64,000 bases of DNA, taken from assembly GCF_000224145.3 (NCBI RefSeq), contig NC_020169.2:4236957-4300956 (forward strand), read 5' to 3'. The DNA comes from Ciona intestinalis. Its lineage: Eukaryota > Chordata > Ascidiacea > Phlebobranchia > Cionidae. A program made the translations under genes and the position numbers. How positions within the stretch are numbered: the first letter of the stretch is position 1; the number at the start of each line of letters is the position of its first letter. The notes beneath the pieces are model-generated. The model was given only the letters and a program-made list of their open reading frames with translations, did not search any database and was not told the origin of the DNA. Below are positions 12,731 through 24,000 of this stretch, in pieces.

Positions 12731-13901
12731 TGAAAAAGTGAGATTTTACTCCAACGCATGATACCGGTATCATGTGTCTGTATCAAAACTCGAAAAATAT
12801 TTTTTTACCAATTTTAAAAAAGTGAGATTTTACCCCAACACCTGATACGGGTATCATGTGTTTGTACCAAAACTCCGAAAAAAATCATTTTTTGCTAAAA
12901 TAAAAAAAAAGTGAGATTCTACCCCAACACATGATACTGCCATCATGTGTTTGTACCAAAATTCAAAAAAATCCATTTTTTGCCAATTTTGAAAAAGTGA
13001 GATTCTACCCCAACACATGATACTGGTATCATGTGTTTGTACCAAAACTCGAAAAAAATCATTTTTTTGCAAATTTTAAAAAAGTGAGATTCTACCCCAA
13101 CACCTGATATGGGTATCATGTGTCTGTACCAAAAGTCAAAAAAAATCATTTTTTGCTAAAATAAAAAAGTGAGATTCTACCCCAACACATGATACTGCCA
13201 TCATGTGTTGTACCAAAATTCAAAAAAATCCATTTTTTGCCAATTTTGAAAAAGTGAGATTCTACCCCAACGCATGATACCGGTATCATGTGTTTGTACC
13301 AAAACTCGAAAAAAATCATTTTTTTGCTAATTTTGAAAAAAGTGAGATTCTACCCCAACACATGATACTGGTATCATGTGTTTGTACCAAAACTCGAAAA
13401 AAATCATTTTTTTGCTAAAATAAAAAAGTGAGATTCTACCCCAACACATGATACTGGCATCATGTGTCTGTACCAAAATTCAAAAAAAATCATTTTTTGC
13501 CAATTTTGAAAAAGTGAGATTCTACCCCAACACATGATACGGGTATCATGTGTTTGTACCAAAACAAAAAAAACAATTTTTGCTAATTTTGAAAAAGTGA
13601 GATTCTACCCCAACACATGATACTGGTATCATGTGTTTGTACCAAAATTCGAAAAAAACTATCTTTTGCAAATGTAAAAAAGTGAGATTCTACCCCAACA
13701 CATGATCTGGCATCATATCATGTGTATGTACCAAAAGTCAAAAATAAATATTTTGTTCTTGTTTTATCCATTAAATGTCATTGTTTTTTAAATGTTTTGT
13801 TTAATTTTTTTATGTTTTGTTAAGTTTTTTATTATTTTTTTTTAATATTTTGGCTAATTTCTTTGTGTTTTATTAATGTTTTCTTATACCCGTTCATGAG
13901 T

Positions 13902-14223
13902 TGCCCATGATTTTTCAGAAGAATTTTTTTCTGAACTTTGCCAGCTCCTTAAAAGTTTGCATCCTGCCATTTAAAATACAACATAATCATTTTTGTGATG
14001 GCTGTGTGTATTGTAAATCAATGAATACATACTGTATAGAAATATATTTAACAATCCAATAAAAGTTTTTCTTATATATATAGCACCCACTTCCACCTTG
14101 AAACTAAAATTTCAAATTGTTAATATTTTTAAAAGTTTTAAAATTAAAGCTTTTAACTTTAAAAATAAGAGTCTGTTTTAACTTGCTATAAAATGAATAT
14201 GAGCGAAAATGATTTTTGAGTAT
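13902..14223. repeat. second copy of satellite right-flank sequence
   Basis: Partner of 12384-12680. It continues into the unique sequence downstream of SLC35F6 and so looks like the true right edge of the array. Confidence 0.9.
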
Positions 14224-15504
14224 GGTGCGAAAATTCTACATTTATTGTACTTGTATTAATAAGTACGCAAGAATCTGACAATTGTAGAAATTAGGTCAAA
14301 TTAATAACTAGAAATGCTAAATCAAAGGGCACAGTAGGCAGAAGTAAGATGCAGAATTGTTTAAACAACAAATTTATTTCTTTTTTGAAGTAAGTTTGAA
14401 TTCCAACTCATGGGCCATTTAACAATAATCCAGTCTTACATTTAAAACTGACTTTACACGAGGTGACATACACTTCCACAAAGCAGATTGTGCATGTTGA
14501 AATGAGAGGTTTGCATATGCAATAAAATTGTTAAACAAGTTAATTGCTGTGTCTCATTGCACATAAAGGTTTTAACACTCGCAGAAAAGTACAGTACAAC
14601 ATTAAACTAATAACATAAAGTGTGGTTAAGATTTTAAAATATTAAAATTGGTAATTTGTAAATGAAATTTTATGTTGTCAAATTTTTTTGAAGGTTTACC
14701 ATGGGAAATGCAGATGAAAGAACAAAACTTGATATATCCATAATATTTGTGTTGTGGGTTGATATTTTGTCTATATTAGGTTCAAGGTCACATTCAACAA
14801 AAAATACGATACATTAAAATCACATACAATGAAATTTCAATCAAAAAAAGCAGATTCAGTAAAAAGTTGTTAAAAATATTTGCATGAAATAATAAAGTTG
14901 AGCACAATGCTTATGAAACTACTTTTTAAACTGATAAAAATGAATTAATTTATACTTTAGGCCAATGGAAAATTTAAAATTCATGAAAAAACAAGTTTAG
15001 AAAATAATTTAGGGCTTTAAAATTTCAGCATAGAACCAAAAATATGTGTGAGAAACATAAAGAACAGGTGTTTCTCTTTTGGTGACGAATGGCATACCAA
15101 AAAACTTTAATTTCAATAAAATGTTTGTTACTTTTTTAGGACAGAAAATTGATTTTGGGAATATGTATTACACCTGGTAGGAAGCATAGCAGAACCTATT
15201 TAAAAAGTTTTTAAAATTAGAGTTCGATTTTGCTATTTAAAAGAAGCAGGAAATGGTATTTCCTGATTAAGAGTAATTGCAGCACATACACTGCAAGTAA
15301 AAACGTGACTTGTGCAATCAAGTTTTAACTTGCTTACAAACATGGTTGTAGCACACTCAATAAACAAGTCTTTTGAAAAGAATCAAAAAAAAAATCACAC
15401 CAGAATTAAGGCATCTCTGCAGCTTAGCAACCATATACAAGTTATTATGATGCAATATATAAACTCTACATTACAACGCACGGAACTTTTCGCAGCATTC
15501 CATT
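14224..15504. other. SLC35F6 downstream region
   Basis: AT-rich sequence 3' of the minus-strand SLC35F6 stop, probably its 3' UTR plus spacer. No other gene recognised. Confidence 0.5.
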
Positions 15505-18500
15505 TTAAGCTGTTTGATTTGTGATGCTCTGAGTGTCGTATAAAAGCGGGGTCTTTTCACTCGCCGCCTCGTCAGAATATTCTGGTTTTGATTCATTTAT
15601 TGGTTGAACTTGAGGGGGTGGGTCAAGACATGGGATCGGCGCCAAGTTATTGTAGATGACTGTGCCACCAATCAAAACAACAAAACCAATCGCCTGCAAC
15701 AGAAAGTTTTGGATTTTGGAAAAAGCTTGAACATTTTGTCTATATAAAAAATGTACAAAACATAATTGAATCTCAATGCACAGTTATATACAGTTTACAT
15801 TATGAATCGGAAAATGCAAGTGTTAATATTTAGCATTAGCAATACATATTAGTGTAATGCTAAAAGTGAAAGTAAATAAATGTATTATAAAAAACTGCAA
15901 AACAGTATTGAATCTCCGTATTAAATGATAAAATGTATGGCTTTGGCTTGGGTATGATTGGCTAACATTGTAGGAGATAGAACCTCAACTTTAAAGTTAG
16001 ATAAGTCGTATTATTATTATTAATAAATGCCACTTGCTGCTAGCATTCTATGCATGAAAACAAGAGATATTTTATGTCTAATTCATGTCAACGCTTTTTA
16101 GTAACATTAATCGTGTTTTTTATGTATTTAAAAATGTTATGCTTTATTATGAAATGTTTACACACACTTTATGCATACTGTGAGTTTGCATTAACAGTTA
16201 CCATTAGGTCACCAAAACTTACTTGTAAATATTGGAAGGTACTCCACTTCACAGCAAGACTTACAGCCCATATCACAATAGTTCGTATGCTGTCTAATAC
16301 CATTCTGTAACAGGTAGTATATATATATAAATGAAAATAGCATATCAGGAAATAGATTGCTAAGTGTAACATGTTCTAGCGCTGATTTGTATTTACAAAT
16401 AATAATTTGTATTTACAAAAAATAATTTGTATTTACAAAAAATAATTTGTATTTACAAAAAATAATTTGTATTTACAAAAAATAATTTGTATTTACAAAA
16501 AATAATTTGTATTTACAAAAAATAATTTGTATTTACAAAAAATAATTTGTATTTACAAAAAATAATCTGTATTTACAAAAAATAATTTGTATTCACAAAA
16601 AATAATTTGTATTTACAAAACNNNNNNNNNNNNNNNNNNNNNNNNNNNNNNNNNNNNNNNNNNNNNNNNNNATTGCCAAGTGTAACATTTTCTAGCGCTA
16701 ATTTGCATTTACAAATTAATATGGGACAAAATACAGACTATGCAAAAATTCAAATAATGGTTAGAGTAAGATATAAAATGCGCTATTGACATTGCAGTAA
16801 TACTTTGCATAGTATAAATGTTGGTAGAATGTAATAAACATAAATAATAAATTTTAGTACTTAGTCTAAAGGAAAAGAAATGGCATAAATCAGTGGTTAG
16901 ACACCTGTATCGTAACCAAAGGATATAGTTGATACTGATAGGCGTATGTAGTCATGGTCAAGTTACTTAACGGACATCGATGCAACATAGTGTTTACAAA
17001 TGGGTTGAAACAAAAACTGTGGCCTAAATCTCAGATCCCATGGTGTGACACGTTGTAGGACCTCACCCATGTGAGGTCAAAAAATGCAATTTGAATTTTT
17101 TTTACCTGGTAGTTGCATTGAGCTGTTTAGTGACACTAATACCAAAGAAATTGAAGAAAGCAATGCTGCATACGCTTCCAATCTGTGCTAAGGCAAGGGT
17201 AGAGTTCTGTCCTATTTGATACAAGCCATCCAATGCGTCTTCCAACACCCCGCGTGGGTTATTACTGAATGAAGAGGCGGGTATGAAATACATCGGAATT
17301 AGAAGGGTGCCAAGGATGGTCATGCCAAAGAAACCTAAAAAAAAACAATATATATATTTTACAATTATTTGAATTCATAATAAAAATGTATACACACAAT
17401 TTTATTTTAAAAACACTTAAATTTTCAGTATGAACTTTTAAATGAATGTAAAAAGTAGGTTAAATATTTATATTTTAGCCAATTAAGTAAAGTTTATTTA
17501 ATATGCAGGTACATAAGTGAAACCAGCGTTCTGTTTAATGGTTGTGTTATAACAGCAGAGTTTGTTTATTACGTTTGTAAAATAAAAATCACAGAATTTA
17601 GAAAACACATAAGACTGAGAAAAAGTTGATATTAATAACTTGGGCTGTATAAAATCTGTTTATCATTTTTAATTTTCATATTTCATATATACCCGACATG
17701 TGCGTGCTAACAATCATGCAAAAAATACTGTGTCAGCCATTTTTGTGCCAACTATATAAATTTAAAAGCTTTACTCAGGCAAACATAACAATAAATAGTT
17801 ACAACACTCTATGTATGTGACACCTATTGTACAGAAACCAATATAATAATAGAGCATTAACTTTACTACTGTACACTTAACAAGTGAAAAGCTATGGTAG
17901 CATTAAATATTGTCGATAAGATAGCAGAAAAACACTTTGCTGTCAATATTTTAATACCAGCGGTTATAAAAATAAATATCTGTGTGTTTGGTTTGTTTCA
18001 TTTATTATAATACCAAATAAACAAAGTGTAACAAACTTAAAACAGTAGACCTATAGTCAAAAATTATTTATACACTTTTTTGTTTAAATTCTACTAACTT
18101 AAATACCTTAACCCTTCATTAAAAAAACAAACTTTTATTCAAAAATCATGACAACAAAACAGTCCCCTGGTTTCCCCCTAAATAAACTTAATATTTACCT
18201 TCCCACCCAACTGCCTGCAATGGTAGAATATCTTTTCCATTCACAAACTTTTCCTCCAACACAACTTGAGTGGCACTGATTATTTGAGCGATTAAAATGA
18301 TCAGGTCACCTGTGGATAAAATATTTGATTGATTTTAAAAACAGATGATACATATTTGGAAAGCCATAACCATAAATATATATCTGAAATGTATTAAATA
18401 TTGATTGATTTAAAAATGGATGAAACATATGTCCGGGATGTCATATATGAATATGGCAATATTGAACACATATGGGATAGCAATATTATAGCACAGAATG

Positions 18501-20259
18501 GGTGGTTTTAAAAATATCCAATGACTAAAAACGGAAAAATAAAGAATCCAAAAGAGGACTTCAGTTGGTGCAGAGAAACTTGTTTAGAAATTGTAAAATT
18601 TAAAATGAGTTAGAAAATACAAAAAAAATTAAAATAATGAAACATATATTTAATGTATTGAAACTAAAAACAGCTGATAAAATAAGCAGGGTTTATTTGA
18701 ACAAAATTTTAAATTTATACATCATTTAAAATCAGGCTTCCAACTTACCAGTTATGACTTCATTAGGTCCATATTGGCTGTTACTGTTGAACAAAATATC
18801 GGACAAACCAACCAAAACCAACCCAACTAAAACTAGAAATATTCCAAGCCATTTCTTTTTGGTGATAAACTGTCGTAAAAATGCCACTGATAGTAATGCA
18901 GTGAATACTATGATGGCTCCTCTAAGCATTTGAAAACTGGAGGCGTATGTGTAGTTCAATCCAATGTACCTGGAGAAATTGTAACCATTATTTTTAATGT
19001 GTGGAAATAAGGTTTACAAAAGCAGAAGTTTTTAGTTTTAAAATTGTTAAAACTAAATCAATAAATACTTTTTACATGAAAACTTTTTTCCTTTTTTATA
19101 TTTGTATATATTTTCTTTCTGTCATATTTTTCACCATTTGGTATGGAAAATCATGGAGCATGTAACTAGTGCTTTATAGGCACATATAAATGTTTATGTC
19201 AAATTATGTGTGCCTATCAAGTTTATGTATTTAGTTTAGTGAGTTCTGTGTGTCATCACATGGGTGACATAAGTTTTTTAGGCTCTATAAGATGTGTGTT
19301 GAATTAGTGAAAACACTGTGATATTTTAAAAGATACAAAAAGTGTCATTCCAAATTTAACCAATCCAAACACTATCAGGTTTTATATTTCTATTCTAATA
19401 GAGTGAGGTACTACGGCACACCTTGGATCCTGGAAATTAGGCTAGAGTTGGCCTATTACTCCAGCTGTTACACCACTACTACTACTATACAAATAAATAC
19501 CTTATCCACTTACATTAATGAAGTAGCAGTCATGTCACACACTGCTGGACCCAGAAATAAAAAGGGGGAAAATTTTTGGTTCCCAAAGTTGACTTCTTTC
19601 GTTGGGTCTTTCTTTATCGTCCATTTTTGATAACGGATCCAAATTTGGAACACAACAAGACATGAGAACTCTCCAATAAACATTCCAACTGCCTTAAAAA
19701 GAAGATATGAGATTAGTTTTACAAAATCTAAATATTTTTTAAAACTTTGACACGAAAAAAAAATTACAGTTTTTAATTGTGTTTAGTTTAACTGTGTTTT
19801 AAAAACCACAGAGAGGTATGACGGCATGCACTGCCTGCATATTTCTAGTAAAACTTTTCAACACTATTTCTTACAAATTACCTGTAGAAATGGGTGATCA
19901 AATGCATGGACTACACCATTTGGTCCAGGAGCACTTTGTTTGTCTGCCCATCTGTAAAAATGAACAATTTAGCGCAAATATTTCAATCGTCTAGCTAAAA
20001 TTGATAAGCTCACAGTAAAAAAAATCCTCTGTATATATAAATATATATACCTAAGAAAACATCATTCCTGTAATAAATATACTATATTTTGGTTTTATTA
20101 AGCAATATTAACATTTGATCTTGAGTTTTCAGTCATAAATGTGGCTTTATATATTTACATATGTATAGATAGGTTAGTCACTTACTTGGTAGCTAGAGTG
20201 TTTATAGAACCTGTAATCACCATACCGACAGCAATAAACAGTTGGTATGGGGTCCACAT
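15505..20259 (-). CDS. SLC35F6: solute carrier family 35 member F6 homologue
   Basis: Multi-pass drug/metabolite-transporter-family membrane protein; vertebrate SLC35F6 is reported in lysosome and mitochondria. The substrate cannot be told from sequence. Exons in coding order: 20259-20186, 19951-19882, 19692-19514, 18969-18749, 18309-18199, 17334-17106, 16304-16223, 15693-15505, giving 384 aa (human about 371). Matching blocks include WTPYQLFIAVGMVITGSINT, ASSFQMLRGAIIVFTALLSV, KKWLGIFLVLVGLVLVGLSD, IPASSFSNNPRGVLEDALDG, SIAFFNFFGISVTK and MVLDSIRTIVIWAVSLAV. About ten hydrophobic segments are expected. The C-terminus is a short polar tail with EKTPLLYDT, a possible dileucine sorting signal. 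A strong acceptor (tttgttttttag) lies only about 6 nt before the ATG, so the 5' end comes from a 5'-UTR intron or spliced-leader trans-splicing. Confidence 0.96.
16355..16725. repeat. 20-bp tandem repeat with gap and duplicated edge, in SLC35F6 intron
   Basis: About 11-12 units of aataatttgtatttacaaaa run from about 16389 to 16621, then 50 N. The edge sequence at 16358-16405 (gctaagtgtaacatgttcta...) recurs after the gap at 16672-16725 with a few differences. It lies between coding exons 17106-17334 and 16223-16304. Confidence 0.9.
16622..16671. other. assembly gap (50 N)
   Basis: 50 N inside the 20-bp repeat. Confidence 1.
16880..17090. repeat. interspersed repeat, family 2 copy
   Basis: Contains ctgtggcctaaatctcagat and ttgtaggacctcacccatgt, shared with copies near 52170 and 54230. 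Lies in an SLC35F6 intron beside a coding exon. Confidence 0.55.
19395..19500. repeat. interspersed repeat, family 3 fragment
   Basis: Contains agagttggcctattactcca, a motif also present near 32005 and 47055 (ttggcctattaccatgacac). Short and truncated. Confidence 0.4.
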
Positions 20260-21062
20260 CTTGCGCTAAAAACAAATAAAATCTTTCTAAAAAGCTAAAA
20301 ACAATCTAAAATAACGTGAATTTAAAAAAAGTGAAAATATAAAAACAGGATATTAAAGTCTATGGTCACAAAATACGTAACTGCCGACACCGACTTATTA
20401 TTCGCAAACTTATCCTGTAACCAAATCCTTTATAAGGTTCTAATCTAACTAAACGATTACGTTGCTATACTAACTGTATGCGTTGACCAAGCATTTAAAT
20501 TACCCTGACAGCAGTTTTAAGAATGAGTGCAGCGTAAAAGTGTGGCAAGAGACTTTTTGAAATTTCTTTGTTGCTCAAGTTACCGACATCCGTTACCCGT
20601 AGATAAGCGAAAACGATCTACAGATGTTTCTTTGTTTACAACAGTGCAGCGCATCGCGTATCACGGCTGCCGAAAACCAAACAATAGATGTCTCGTGACA
20701 CAACAATCGCCTCTTCGTAACCCCGAATGACTCACAAAACGGGGATTTCCGAAAGCCGCAAAAATAATTTGTCCCTGCAAATAAAAAACGTATCGAAATA
20801 CTATAAATTAGATCTCATGTCGTGGAAACGATTTTATTACCGTTGTAAAATTAAACGAATTCTGCAATGGCTTTCTAATTGCAGCCTCATTTTTCATCAT
20901 AGCAATAAAAACACAACTTTGAAGTCGCGGAGTAATTAGATATCGTGTAAATGAAGAATGCAGTAAGAATTTCCCTGCATACAATGTCATTTGTACGAAG
21001 GCATTCGACCACTGTATGCCAGTGACATCTTTTCACAGTTCTTGTCAAATTTTTGAGACGTT
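20260..21062. other. spacer between SLC35F6 5' end and IgSF gene 3' end
   Basis: Probably the SLC35F6 promoter and upstream exon or outron, plus the 3' UTR of the next minus-strand gene. No convincing coding exon; the open stretches at 20527-20939 carry no recognisable domain. Confidence 0.45.
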
Positions 21063-24000
21063 TTAGAGCAAATAAGTTGAAAATAGAACAGCAAAGCTGG
21101 TAACAAAAATCATTAAAAACTCTTTGCCTTGTGACATAGTTGACGCGTTGTTCCGATCTGTAAAAGGAGATTAAATGTTTTAGCCACATGTAATAAAACA
21201 TGAAAGTAATCGTATTGGTGTATATACGTTTACTTACTTTTTATGCTTGATTTGTACCCTGGCGGGCGTTCTGTTAAAATAAAAACAGTTTTGTAAATAA
21301 TTTTAAACAGTTAACAGCGTTAAAGTAAATTTATATATGTTAAAATGAGACTGTATTTCCATGGAATCTTTTAAATGATCTGTAATTAATCGCATGAGCT
21401 AAAACTACCCAACCATAAAGCTCGGCCAATTCATTTTCTAGCGTTCTGCAAAAACTTATGTTTCGGCGATAAAAGGAGTTACCGCTACTTTTGAACACAC
21501 TTAATTCTCGTTTTTGCATGAAATGTGACAAGTGTTAAATAAACAGTCGGGCTGTCAGACAAAGTACATAAAGTGTTACAAAAACTTACTTTTAAGCACA
21601 AGTTTCTTAGTAGTCGACGCTGTACCAAGTGCGTTAAATGCTTGTACTTTATACACTGTGTTATTTTGATATGCTTTTCGCAGGTATAATTTGTTCCCAA
21701 CAAAGAACTTCTTCCCGTTTGCAATTGAACCCTGTAAGCAAAATATTGTTTATTCGCACTGACTTTGATACATCTGAAGGGCACAAAGTATGTGCCAATA
21801 TGTTCAACATTATTATAGCCTTTAAAAAGGAATGATTTGATGGACGCTACTTATTTTTTCGCGTGGTAGGCAACAGTAGTCCTCATAACACGGGTGTCCC
21901 GGTATTCTTCGGTTACTATGCAAGCGTCTAACCATTGTGCAGAACAGAAGGGGTGTAATGCATATAACTAGCATGCCTCCTTATACTACACACACTTACA
22001 ATATTGTTCGTCCACAGCAGCACAGGCCTCGGAAATAGATTCTCCAGCAATTGACTCCGTAGTTGTAAAATAACGTTATCCCCGTAAACAGGTGCCGACG
22101 GTTTAGTGTCAATAACCAGCCAATCTTCCCGTGGCGCCTCTGGAACAAACATACCTTCACGTTTCATTTGATTGGTGGGTCAAATCCACCATACTTTAAG
22201 TCTTAATAAAAATTAGAAATCTTCTCACTTAAAACTCTTTCAGCGGTCTTGGCGCCGTCCAAGCTCTCGTGCTGAGCCTGACAACCGTATTCAGCATTGG
22301 TGTCATGCTCAGGGCGTAACGTCCACAGCAAGTAACTGCTACTCTCCCACAGTTTGGTACCAGCAATTTGAGCCTAAAACAAAAAGTGACCTATTAAATG
22401 TAATAAAGTCAATACTGCACATAAAGACTGCTACTGGTAAGCCTACAACTTTTTGGATTACGTGTTTTCACGGGTTTCTGAATGGACATAATCTATTTAT
22501 CCTCGCGTGGCGGGGCAACGACAATCGTTATAACACAAGTGTTCTGTTTCATACACCTCGTGGTCGTTTATATGCCAATCTAAAAAAACATAAGGGACCA
22601 CTAAGTTGAAGCAAAAGAGACACATACGCCCACAATAGTAGTACCGTCGGGCGTCGAGCCGTTATTCAAGCTACTTTAGAGTACTAAAATGTAAACTCTA
22701 TTTTCTAAACTATAACTATGTTTAAATGAACATCAAACAAATACTCACCTTTATATGAATCATCGTATACGGAACAACATCCGAATCCCAGCTTCCGGAA
22801 AGATCTATGTTGCCAGTGGTGATGACCACGTTCATGTTGATGAAGTCTGTGTACAATTAATAAGATATCTGTGAACACTACTGTGCGTATTTTGTACCGT
22901 GATTAGCTTTTTTTTGCCAAAAAAATATTTTTAAGCCATATTTAAAATGAAGTAATTTTTGAAGTAGCAATGTCCGTTACTGTGTTTAAACTTTTGAACA
23001 CAACGAATATAGCAGGGTGGGGGAGACGGGATACCTTTGGCAAATAATGTCCAAATACCCTGATCATGTTTCAAACAATTAACAGCGGTATATGGGAGTT
23101 GTGAGTAAAAGGTATTATAATTTTTTAATGTTCTTTGTTTACTGCCAGAAGGGACAATAAAAAAAATGAAAAAGCGTCCCATCTTTCCCTACCCTACTAT
23201 ATATAAAGGGTATTTTCTATCCCTGGTCGATTTATACTTTCCAGTTCTTTTCAATACTTCTCATATAAATAGATTTTTCGTTGTCATTATAAAAAAATAG
23301 AAAGAATGATTCTGACTAACGATAGACTCCCCACCTTTAGAGGCAATTAAGTCGCCCAGAGTTCCTGCCATTTCTTCGATCAAACCAGACGAGTTGATGT
23401 GTTCTTGTTCTGGTATAATAAGTCCGTTTCGGGTAAAAATTAAATCTGCGGCAGGTTTTGAACGCTCGACCCTGCACACCAGACTGAAGTTATGACGTAG
23501 CAACTGATTTTCTTCGATTGCTCCAGGAGCCAATATGAACACGTCGCTAGGGGGAACTAGAGACATAACATAAATTAAACGAATGAACGTATTTTTCATT
23601 CCAACGTGGCGGGGCATCGACAGTTGTTATAACACCACGGGTGTTCTGTTTCGTAAAAAATGTTCCCATTCACAATTTACCATGTATGTAACTTTGTGAG
23701 AATTTTGTTTATCTCTGCAATACGATGTGGAATCGGACATACTAAAATACTTTCTTGCAAATTTACGAATGCCAACACTACTTGCTATAAAGTAAATCAA
23801 CAAAGGCACTATTTTAACACAACACCGACTACAAGTAGGGATACAATAGCCATTATACGTCGAACTAGGCCAACATAAACCAAACCGAAATATCTTACAA
23901 AGCAGAAAGTCGTGCTTATATATAGCGACTCACCCAGTACATTCAGATAAATATAACCAATTTTTTCCACAATATTGTTTGAAACGTAAACTCCAACATG

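Larger units (their letters stand above)
9680..13745. repeat. ~87-bp satellite array with palindromic core
   Basis: Roughly 43-45 tandem units of about 87 bp. Each unit runs: gtgagattctaccccaacgc, then atgatac(c/g)ggtatcat, then gtgtttgtaccaaaactcga, then an A-run and a T-run (ccattttttgccaatttt). In many units the centre is the perfect 18-bp palindrome catgataccggtatcatg. The array is interrupted by gaps at 10458-10507 and 12681-12730, and by non-satellite flank sequence at 12384-12680. Because 87 is a multiple of three, minus-strand open frames with a 29-residue repeating peptide occur by chance. Confidence 0.95.

Noticed and set aside
10229-13149. Minus-strand open frames with a recurring 29-residue peptide (MIPVSCVGVESHFF...)
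   Set aside because: They follow the 87-bp satellite period, which is divisible by three. They contain gaps, lack splice or start context and show no codon constraint.
9680-13745. Regularly spaced palindromic repeats resembling a CRISPR array
   Set aside because: The whole 87-bp unit is repeated with no unique spacers, and the context is a eukaryotic intergenic region.
20527-20939. Small plus-strand open frames in the SLC35F6/IgSF spacer
   Set aside because: No splice or start support and no recognisable motif; overlapping open frames exist on both strands by chance.
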